Assembly (NCBI GenBank): GCA_963693285.1
Contig: OY848918.1
Coordinates: 2,549,501-2,613,500 of the forward strand
Source of the DNA: Xestospongia muta
Lineage: Eukaryota; Porifera; Demospongiae; Haplosclerida; Petrosiidae
Length of the DNA stretch: 64,000 nt
Direction: 5' to 3'
Both the position numbers and the translations under genes were made by a program. Each line of letters begins with the position of its first letter. Position 1 is the stretch's first letter. The notes under the pieces were generated by a model. The model was not told where the DNA came from. It was given only the letters and a program-made list of their open reading frames with translations, and did not search any database. This document shows, piece by piece, positions 34,080 through 44,130 of the stretch.

Positions 34080-34650
34080 AGCCACCGTATCAGAAGTCCA
34101 TATAAATTGTGTATAATGCTATTTTAAAGCAAAAATTATTATTGAACCAAGTGAGTGGGTGGGCTAGTTTAAGACTACTACACCTTTTTCGTCATATCTT
34201 CGCATTTGTTCACCTGTGCAGTTAGCAGAGCGAGATGTAAAGACCCAAGTACCTCAGCTACGTCATCTGTTCGTTCTGCTGAAGTTGCATGTACGCCAAG
34301 CGAGTTATTTCAAATCAAAAGGCACAGCCCATCATTGTAGTTGTAGCAATACAATTTCTTAGCCTCTTTATGAAGCTATAGCTGTAATAATAATACACAA
34401 TGTAGCAGATATATGTATCTTTCTTTTGCAGTAGTATTGTAACTGTCCAGCACTTTACTTATAAGATACAACTAATTTAAAATAACCAGAAATAATGAGT
34501 GCAATTTCTTAGAAAATATAATACTATAAAATTGAAAAAGGGAATGTGGATGCACGACAAAAGTGTAAATGAGTACAAAGGATATGTACACTTTACTACA
34601 TGATGGAAATGCTAAATATTATGTATTATGGATATTTACACTTGAATGAC
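34080..34650. other. intergenic interval upstream of the second Ig receptor
   Basis: Similarity to the first copy's upstream region ends near 34070. The remainder is AT-rich with no recognised gene. Confidence 0.5.
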
Positions 34651-34659
34651 AGACACTAT

Positions 34660-35400
34660 GCTAAGAAAGAAGACTCATCCTGGATGAAACTGCAGTCCTT
34701 GTGTCCTATGTGGTCAGACCAGCTACCACTAGTACACTCATCCAATCCGCTGGAATGATAGCCTGAGAGAAAGTTTTCTTGCACTTGAAGATATTGATGT
34801 AAGTACTTGTATGTGTCAGAATTGTGAGAAAGACATTAAAATGGTATTGAGAACCCGTTATATGTGCCATGCTGGAAGGAAAAAGAAAACATTTATAACA
34901 AGATGAAATGCACAGTACCGATGTCTTATTTTATATCAAACATCACAACAATAAATATTTGTACAGCTCTTGAGGTAGCTACTATGTGAGGCTTCACAAT
35001 AGATGACCTTGACGACACTCAGGCAGTAGTGACGGTTTGTAAGTCACACTACAGGCATGTCCATTGCTTAGTACATAGTAATGATGACATGTATGTACAT
35101 ATTAAGCCTATACAGTGCTATACATGTAATGCCAAAATCAAACATGGCACTGCCCGATAATGCCCAGACTCTAAGGCAATTGCAGAGCATTATCTAGTCC
35201 ACTATGGTAGTGATTTAAGTTTTACACCAGATCATAGTATATGTAAAATATGCTATAATACTTACTCTGCTATTTTGCGGAGGCTTCAGTCTTGTAGCTC
35301 AGATGAGGAACTTCACCTTCTCTCAAATGATGAGCCTCTGCTACCTGAAGGTGAAGAATATGGACATTATTTAGAATAAATAAGCTCTACCTGAAATAAC
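34660..35400 (+). pseudogene. decayed cysteine-rich gene, probably transposon-derived
   Basis: Reading frame fragments with stops encode paired cysteines: CSPCVLCG, CMCQNCEKDIKM, CYTCNAKI and SICKICYNTYSAIL. These look like two zinc-binding treble-clef-like modules. At least three in-frame stops and frame changes break it. I do not recognise the family with certainty. Confidence 0.55.
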
Positions 35401-35629
35401 AAGACAAGTTGGTGATGTACTAATAAGAAGACAAGCTATCCAGATGGCAATGGGATACTAGTTTTTATAAGGCTTGTGGCATCTGTCTATATCATCAAAC
35501 ATCAAATTGCTTTCGATGAATTTCAACTACCGGAACTATTTGCTTCTCTCAACTCAAGTGATGACATTATACAGAAACATTATAACTTTTATAACTATGT
35601 ACTATGTAGTATAATAGAGTATAGTACAA

Positions 35630-36705
35630 CCAGTTAGACTTGGAGGAGATAACCATGTCAACAGAACACCTGTACAATTTAATGTACTAGTTATAACAAC
35701 TGAATCAGAAGGACCTATATAAACAATAGTAAGTATATTATTGTATCTATTAATATGTCATACCACTGACCTTGTACTAGTAATGTAAAATTATCAGAAC
35801 AATAAAGTATCGTTCCATTACTGAGTAACCTTATCCTGACTTAAAGTAAACTATCATTATAACTCAGAAGCAGGGGTGGAGGAACATATTTGAATATGAA
35901 TGTGGTAAATACCCAATTGCCACAATTATCATCATTTCTATTCACAGATGTAGCATATGATACATTATGTTGTGTAGTAAGTACTGATTCGTATGCTATA
36001 TTAGACTGTGCTATAATATCTGGAGATGTTGTATGACACAATGTTTATAGTAGCAACTTACTAAAATTGTCAATTATTGTTATATTTAGTAATAAGTTCT
36101 AATAAGACCAGATGAAATGAGCTGAACAGTTAAACTGATCAAGAGGACACACAAGATGTACTCCTTCATTTATTGTAATACTTCCATTATTAGTTACAGT
36201 AATATTATAATCACTGTAATTAGAGTAATGTCCACATATTATATTAACAGATAAATGAGTAGGATATAATGGAGTACAATCAACATCAATAACCTGTATA
36301 TAGAGGATAGGATCAATTTAATTAGAGTAAAGACCACTAACTTGTACTCTAAAGATAATAACAGTATTATGTGGATTATCAGGATCAACTTCAATATGAT
36401 AATATGTTAATATTACCTGTGGAACTAAGGACAGTATTAATGATATAGTATATAGTGATATTACCTAATGAAGTATTGAAATAGTACATCGTCTCATTTC
36501 TAGTACTAGCTCCATTAGTAGCTGATATAGTTACTGTATATATCTCATTAGATATAATGATATCACTTAGTAGATAATATATACTAGTACTAGTAGTGAT
36601 ATTAGTAATGTTAAGTTCTAATATAGTAATAGTATAATAGAGTATAGTACAACCAGGTAGACTTGGAGGAGGTAACCATGTCAACAGAACAGATTGCCAG
36701 AACAA
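35630..36705 (-). pseudogene. fragmented FN3 receptor copy
   Basis: 36465-36705 is a good FN3 exon (SVLLTWLPPPSLPGCTI ... YTVTISATNG). 36342-36416 and about 36120-36294 encode further ectodomain strands. 35841-36030 holds a tail relict (SPDIIAQSNIAYESV) with no acceptor or membrane exon before it. 35630-35720 repeats the FN3 start. No signal peptide or membrane segment was found, so this is a broken relative of the receptor at 37329-40702. Confidence 0.6.
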
Positions 36706-37328
36706 CTGTACAATTTAATATACTAGTTATAATATTAAAATTAATATCAATATATTAATATTATATTATATGACATCAATATTAATAATTACTACATGAT
36801 ACTAACATGTGACATTAGCTGCTAATACAAATATTACTGGGAATTGTTAACAAGATTATTGTAATAGATTAAGAGCATTGTGTTATATAATTTAAAATGA
36901 TAAGAAGTAAAACTAATAACACTTAAGACAAAATATATCGTGGTACTGCCGTATATTATACACTACCTGATATAATTATATACAATACTTCTTATGGATT
37001 CTCCTTCTACAATGTCAATAATATAATATAATATGCTAAATACTAAGGAGTTATTGTAATACACTGATATGATAAGTAGTGTTTGATTGAGTAACACTGT
37101 CATTGTTGTTGATATCACAATAACTATTATAATGTCAATTTTATAATACTAGTTGTATATAGTTCATGTAATAACGAGACAACAAGGTAATGAGTGTCAA
37201 ATCAATTCTGTAAAAGTTTGCAGTACATGTCACTAATAACAAAGCGAACAATTACTATTTTCGTATAAAATATTAATTCAATAAAAAATTTGATCATTAA
37301 TTATAAAGTAGTCAATTCTATTAAATAG

Positions 37329-40300
37329 TTAATTACTAGCCAAATTTTCATAATCATCATTTTCTTGTTGTTGTTGTTCACCAGGTAATACTTCATACAT
37401 TATATCATCATTTCTATTCACTGATGTAGCATATGATACATTATGTTGTGTAATAAGTACTGGTTCATATGCTATATTAGACTGTGCTATAATGTCAGGA
37501 GATGTTGTAGGATAATCATATCTTGTTATCTTATTGTCTAGATATCAAAAATATTATATATATTATATAAATATAAATCAATAATTTATTACCTTTTTGT
37601 TTTCGTTTTAAGTAGACGATACAGAATATACTAAATAATATAACAGCTGTCAGTACGGAAGAGATCACACTAGCTACTATAACTGATACTATCAATGTTG
37701 TAATAGTAGTAGTATTACTACTAGTAGTAGTAGAAATAATAGTAGCAGTAGCAGTACTAGTAGTAGCTAATAATAAATTAATATATTAATTACTATTACT
37801 ATAATATATAACATACCAGTTATTAACTGTTTATTAACTACAAGAGAAAATGTATAACTGACATCTCGAAATGAACATGTGTAGTTAGCAGTGTCTTCAA
37901 CTTGAGGGTTTGTAATGTTAAGTACATTACCAGATATGACATCAGAAGGAATAGGTACTCCATTATCACGTCTAAATAGATATATCAATGATGTCATTAT
38001 GACATATCATACATGACTTACGTCCACGTGACATTAGATGGAGCTCCTCCAGTATCTAAACTACATATCAGATCTACATCATTACCAACTGTAACAGGTC
38101 CATTGATTGTACTAGTTATTATAACTTTTAATTCTAAAAACAATATTAAAGTACAAATTGTGACCACACCCATTTATTATTACCTAATGTGGTAAAGTTG
38201 ACATGACCTGTTATCAGTACAATAGTGAAGATATTTAATTAATTCTCACAATGTTTGCAATTTAAAAAGTAAATGGATAAAATATGGGATGCTTTTTGGT
38301 ATAACTTGACTGTTGATATAACAACATGTCCTATGATGACATCACTATGTGTCATAGAGTTAATAATGTTAGGTTTGGTTTAGGGTTTAGGTGATGTCAT
38401 CATAGTCAAGTTACACCAAGAACCAGCCGAAATATGTGACAAATGGACACATGAAATGACTTAATGGATGTATAGTGTAAACAATATGGATATACAAAGT
38501 AATAAATGGACATATAACACAGTAACTTACGATCAACATCAGTTCTTGTTGTCACAGTGTTACTATCAGGACTCCTTCCAACACTATTATTAGCATATAC
38601 AGTCACATTGTAATATGTACCCTTCATTAGATCACCAATATCAACAGTAGTGGGTGGAGCTAATACAATCACAGATATCATTGACTGTGACTGATCTACT
38701 GGAACATATGTCACTGTAAAAGACTGCACTGGTGTCTGTGTAAATGGATCTCTGTTATCCTATATAAATAAGTAGGAGTGACATAATAATGATGACATAT
38801 AGTTAATCGATCATAACATAATTGAACAATTGCAGCTGTAATATTGACAGTTTGTCAAGTCAAGTTATAACATGATATAGTAACATTAACAGTGACTATA
38901 TATTAGGAGGTAGGAGTAGTGACTATATTAAGTAGTACATTAGCTCATAGGATGATAGAACTAGTTATAATGATTGCTAGTAGTAACACTGTTGGAAGTT
39001 AGTCATATGAGTGATATAATATATGTATATTGTAATATAATACTTACAGTCCATGATACCCTCAAAGCAGTTGAGTTGATTGCAGTTACAGAATTAAGAG
39101 TAGGAGTAGTAGGAACTGAGAAAGATAGAATAAGAGTTAATCGCATTGTTAGTTTGACTTACCTAGTGATGCAGTTTCAATAGTTATACGCACTGGTGTA
39201 CTAGTATCTACTATATTGCTAACAGTATTGAGAACAACAACAGTAATATTGTATATTGTAAGTGGTTGAAGGTTTGATATAGTTGTCTCTGTCCCTGAAA
39301 CTGGCCCTTTCTTATCAAAGTTAGAAGTATTGCTATTATTAACAGCTACATATGTTATATTAACTCCAATAATATCAGCATTGCCATTAAAGCCATAAGA
39401 CCAGATCAGTTTAACAGAATTGGTACCAATTAGTTGAGGAATTAATGAAGTAACAGGAGAAGGAGCAACTAAAGAGGGAGAAGACAAAAGAGAAAGAGAG
39501 AGATTTGTAATCAATATTAATATAACCTAATATAACTAACCTTGTACAGTGATATTAACTGCAGAACTGTCCATTCCAATTATATTTTCTGTTACACATA
39601 CATAATTTCCACTGTCTTCTAGTCCTTGAAGAGTCAAAGTTAACTCAGTATATGTAGATTTAGTATTGACTGAAATATGAGTGAAGTTATCAGGATTAAG
39701 GACAGTCCCATTTTGTTTCCATGTTACATTTTCAGGAGTAGGGTTCCCATCAAATGTACAGTTAATAGTAACCATGTTTCCCACAGGTAATGTTAAACTA
39801 GCAGGAGTGATAGAAGTGATAACTACAGGATCTAAAATTAAAGAATGATATCTAAACTAAGAACTCAGAGAAAATGAACACATCAACAATGCAAGGTGAT
39901 CAAAGAATATTAACTTACATTGTACATTAATAGTGATATTGGACATAGTAATGTCTGGTACAATATTTTTAGTGGACAGACAAATATAGAGTCCACTAGA
40001 TTGTCTTTGAATGATATTGAATGGCAAGTTAAGAGGAGGAGAATTGTCTTTATTTGTTAGTTCACCACCAGTACTGTTGAACCATTGATAGAATGTAGTT
40101 CCAACATTAGAATTACCAGGATTATCACATGAGAGGGTAAGAGTTGTACCTTCTTTAACATCTATTATACCATTATGAGACAAGGTGGGATTTCTGAAGA
40201 CTATTATATAAATAAAAATAGTATGCAACAATATAATATATTGTAATTTAACTTACTAAACTCAGTAATTGTAATGCTATGTGAACCTCGTGATGGTGAA

Positions 40301-40702
40301 CTACAACTTATAATATCTCCAACATTTAGTACATTATCAGGATCTGGTAGTTTTAAAACAACAGAAAGGCCAACATTCTCAATAACAACACTTCCATTCA
40401 TATCACCATTAGTTAAATTATTGCCATTTAAGGACCATACAACATCACATGTTGGAACTCCTGTTAGAAAGCAACATGATAAACAGATCACAGGAGCACT
40501 AAGTGGTGCAGGATATGACCCACTGCTAGTAAAAGCATTAGTATTAGCACTATTACATTGTTGACCTTGTACATCACCTACAATACAAAGAAGACAGTAT
40601 AGAATTCTACAATAATAGTATACATTACTGGTAGACCTCATAACTAATGATCAACATACCCAATACTAGGGCAACTGATATAAAGTAGAACACAAGACAC
40701 AT
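37329..40702 (-). CDS. Ig/FN3 receptor with ITAM-like and ITIM-like cytoplasmic tail
   Basis: Twelve phase-consistent exons, 737 residues: 40660-40702, 40257-40577, 39919-40200, 39541-39831, 39163-39468, 39048-39115, 38531-38759, 38184-38207 (24-base micro-exon), 38022-38133, 37817-37971, 37593-37766 and 37329-37537. Signal peptide MCLVFYFISVALVLG; three Ig-like domains (the third with VTINCTF, VTWKQNG, YVCVTEN); FN3 domains (TNSVKLIWSYG, then VSWT...YYNVTVYANNSVG); a split Ig domain; a Thr-rich stalk; membrane segment from TLIVSVIVASVI to ILFSIFCIVYL. In the 69-residue tail, IAYEPV fits the ITIM consensus. DIMYEVL, eleven residues and then YENL fit the ITAM consensus. Inferred role: surface receptor signalling through SH2 proteins such as Syk- or Src-family kinases. 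Confidence 0.87.
38296..38419. mobile_element. 124-base MITE-like element in an intron
   Basis: Inverted ends TTGGTATAACTTGACT and the complement of TTGGTGTAACTTGACT, with a spacer containing GGTTTAGGGTTTAGG, lie in the receptor intron between 38207 and 38531. No target duplication could be defined without an empty site. Confidence 0.6.
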
Positions 40703-40878
40703 AGCTTCTTGTTTACTTCCTTATTTCTACTACCTCAGTACCAGTAGGAATGATTACTACACTCACTTCGGTAGTAGTAAGAATCCAATCTCTATTTACC
40801 ACACTAGCTCTCGTAAACTTTGTGCAGATCCTAGCTCCCCCAATGCTCTATCTATAGGAATGTAATCCTAGTATAGCC

Positions 40879-40911
40879 AGACCCTCCCTCCTTCCGAAGG
40901 AGGGAGGGTCT
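40879..40911. repeat. 33-base near-perfect hairpin
   Basis: Arms AGACCCTCCCTCCTTC and its complement with a one-base centre. Repeated in the tandem copy near 43175-43207; a truncated half occurs at 53672-53690. Confidence 0.93.
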
Positions 40912-40942
40912 AGTTACGTGAGACTAGGTTGACCTGTGATAT

Positions 40943-41055
40943 ATACTACAGGTCAACCAATAGAATTTGTTCTCATATATAATTACTGGATAAACTTATC
41001 AAGATTTGCGTACACTAACTGTACAAGCTGTTGTATTATCTTTGTTAAAATAAGG
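40943..41055 (+). pseudogene. decayed SRPRA last exon, third copy
   Basis: The text follows SRPRA 19150-19250 (GGTCAACCAATAG, CTTATCAAGATTTGCGTACA, CAAGCTGTTGT), with an insertion near CTCATATATAATTACTGG and a mutated stop region. The tandem copy is at 43239-43351. Confidence 0.85.
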
Positions 41056-41402
41056 ACTTATACAAGAACTAGACAATTGTTTTAATTGTAATACACAACA
41101 GGTAATATATAAGATGTCAAGTTTAGTCATTAAAAAGGCTTTAAAGTTTTATTCATTTGGGACACTGGAGTTTTGTTTCAGTACTCCCTTATATTTAAAT
41201 GACTCTGAAAGCTTTTACAAATGTAAAGTGTTCCCTTTCTATCAGTAACTGGGCCAAACAAAGAACCAGTTTACATGCTGGTATTAACATGGTAAAATGT
41301 TGTTCATTGTACAATTAATAATCTGACAAAACTCTCCTTCCATATATAATAGCGATAGTATTGTTATCTTAATTAAATGTTACTAAAAATATGATAATAA
41401 CT

Positions 41403-41507
41403 GTAACAAATCATCCTGAGATAGCTTTTCAAAAGCTATCTCAGGATGATTTGTTACATAATGATCTAGAATAACTACAAAATTTGTAGTTATTCTAGAG
41501 CATTATG
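41403..41507. repeat. two adjacent long palindromes
   Basis: 41403-41457 has 27-base arms (GTAACAAATCATCCTG...) with a one-base centre. 41457-41507 has 25-base arms with one mismatch. In the tandem copy (near 43697) both are collapsed to their outer arms, as expected for hairpin deletion. Confidence 0.93.
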
Positions 41508-41612
41508 TAATGCTAGAAGGAAATTCATAAAAACACAAAAAACCTTCAAGGAGCCACTTGATCTCTTTAGCTATAATGAGTGTGTTGGTTAGCCCACTCC
41601 AACCAGGTTTAT

Positions 41613-42998
41613 TTAATATACTTGGGATATAAATCCAGACATTGTTATATTAAATGTGGTATCATTGTCTTGACTCATTATTTCTATATAAACCTTCAAG
41701 ATCAGTTTAACAGAATTGGTACCAATTAGTTGAGGAATTAATGAAGTAACAGGAGAAGGAGCAACTAAAGAGGGAGAAGACAAAAGAGAAAGAGAGAGAT
41801 TTGTAATCAATATTAATATAACCTAATATAACTAACCTTGTACAGTGATATTAACTGCGGAACTGTCCATTCCAATTATATTTTCTGTTACACACACATA
41901 ACATCCACTGTCTTCTAGTCCTTGAAGAGTCAAAGTTAACTCAGTATATGTAGATTGAGTATCAACTGAAATATGAGTGAAGTTATCAGGATTAAGAACA
42001 GTCCCATTTTGTTTCCATGTTACATTTTCAGGAGTAGGGTTCCCATCAAATGTACAGTTAATAGTAACCATGTGTCCCACAGGTAATGTTGAACTAGCAG
42101 GAGTGATAGAAGTGATAACTACAGGATCTAAAATTAAAGAATGATATCAAAACTAAGAACTCAGAGAAAATGAACACATCAACAATGCAAGGTGATCAAA
42201 GAATATTAACTTACATTGTACATTAATAGTGACATTGGACATAGTAATGTCTGGTACAATATCTTTAGTGGACTGACAAATATAGAGTCCACTAGATTGT
42301 CTTTGAATGATATTGAATGGCAAGTTAAGAGGAGGAGAATTGTCTTTATTTGTTAGTTCACCACCAGTACTGTTGAACCATTGATAGAATGTAGTTCCAA
42401 CATTAGAATTACCAGGATTATCACATGAGAGGATAAGAGTTGTACCTTCTTTAACATCTATTATACCATTATGAGACAAGGTGGGATTTCTGAAGACTAT
42501 TATATAAATAAAAATAGTATGCAACAATATAATATATTGTAATTTAACTTACTAAACTCAGTAATAGTAATGCTATGTGAACCTCGTGATGGTGAACTAC
42601 AACTTACAATATCTCCAACATTTAGTACCTTATCAGGATCTGGTAGTTTTAAAACAACAGAAGAGCCAACATTCTCAATAATAACACTTCCATTCATATC
42701 ACCATTAGTTAAATTATTGCCATTTAAGGACCATACAACATCACATGTTGGAACTCCTGTTAGAAAGCAACATGATAAACAGATCACAGGAGCACTAAGT
42801 GGTGCAGGATATGACCCACTGCTACTAAAAGCATTAGTATTAGCACTATTACATTGTTGACCTTGTACATCACCTACAATACAAAGAAGACAGTATAGAA
42901 TTCTACAATAATAGTATACATTACTGGTAGACCTCATAACTAATGATCAACATACCCAATACTAGGGCAACTGATATAAAGTAGAACACAAGACACAT
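41613..42998 (-). CDS. truncated tandem copy of the ITAM-like receptor, possibly secreted
   Basis: Exons 42956-42998, 42553-42873, 42215-42496 and 41837-42127 repeat the signal peptide and three Ig exons of the full receptor. The fifth exon (41613-41764) keeps only the first 21 or so FN3 residues (to TNSVKLI). It then runs into about 27 new residues and a stop. The new piece comes from sequence also present in the UNC5-like gene (50475-50543). There is no stalk, membrane segment or tail. If transcribed it would encode a soluble three-Ig protein, a possible decoy; otherwise it is a fresh pseudogene. Ig exons show few changes and no stops. Confidence 0.65.
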
Positions 42999-43866
42999 AG
43001 CTTCTTGTTTACTTCCTTATTTCTACTACCTCAGTACCAGTAGGAATGATTACTACACTCACTTCGGTAGTAGTAAGAATCCAATCTCTATTTACCACAC
43101 TAGCTCTCGTAAACTTTGTGCAGATCCTAGCTCCCCCAATGCTCTATCTATAGGAATGTAATCCTAGTATAGCCAGACCCTCCCTCCTTCCGAAGGAGGG
43201 AGGGTCTAGTTACGTGAGACTAGGTTGACCTGTGATATATACTACAGGTCAACCAATAGAATTTGTTCTCATATATAATTACTGGATAAACTTATCAAGA
43301 TTTGCGTACACTAACTGTACAAGCTGTTGTATTATCTTTGTTAAAATAAGGACTTATACAAGAACTAGACAATTGTTTTAATTGTAATACACAACAGGTA
43401 ATATATAAGATGTCAAGTTTAGTCATTAAAAAGGCTTTAAAGTTTTATTCATTTGGGACACTGGAGTTTTCTTTCAGTATTCCCTTATATTTAAATGACT
43501 CTGAAAGCTTTTACAAATGCAAAGTGTTCCCTTTCTATCAGTAACTGGGCCAAACAAAGAACCAGTTTACATGCTGGTATTAACATGGTAAAATGTTGTT
43601 CATTGTACAATTAATAATCTGACAAAACTTTCCTTCCATATATAATAGCGATAGTATTGTTATCTTAGTTAGATGTTACTAAAAATATGATAATAACTGT
43701 AACAAATCATACTGAGATAGCTTTTGTAGTTATTCTAAAGTGTTATGGAATGCTAGAAGGAAATTCATAAAAACACAAAAAACCTTCAAGGTGCCACTTC
43801 ATCTCTTTAGCTATAATGAGTGTGTTGGTTAGCTCACTCCAACCAGGTTTATTTAATCTACTTGGG
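41701..43866. repeat. tandem duplication of receptor 5' half, copy 2
   Basis: Partner of 39405-41625. The left junction (41700/41701) is fused to a fragment shared with 50475-50543. Confidence 0.93.
43239..43351 (+). pseudogene. decayed SRPRA last exon, fourth copy
   Basis: Tandem copy of the fragment at 40943-41055, with essentially the same sequence. Confidence 0.85.
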
Positions 43867-44130
43867 TGGAATTTAAATTATGTAACTTCTGTTCTCTTTT
43901 TTATGGACCATCCTACACATTGAACACTACTATATTAATAATCACTATAGCATACATTACACATTATTATAATATAACAGCATTATAGTGTAGTTAATGT
44001 ATTTGTATAACATTAGGTAGATGATGTCTCTCTTCTTATACAATTATACAATGTTGTCTCATCTGTTGAAATAGTGAAATGGTCTATATTAAGACAACAA
44101 GGTCATACTATTCCAAGGTAGTCAATAAAT

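Larger units (their letters stand above)
39405..41625. repeat. tandem duplication of receptor 5' half, copy 1
   Basis: Offset 2296 from copy 2 (41701-43866), with few differences over the exons. It includes the promoter, signal peptide, three Ig exons and about 60 bases of the FN3 exon, plus upstream non-coding DNA. Confidence 0.93.

Noticed and set aside
38345..38395. Telomere-like GGTTTAGGGTTTAGG
   Set aside because: It is only two units, in the spacer of a small inverted-repeat element, with no wider telomeric context.
40274..40564. Plus-strand ORF (and its copy at 42570-42860)
   Set aside because: It is the antisense shadow of the second Ig exon of the receptor.
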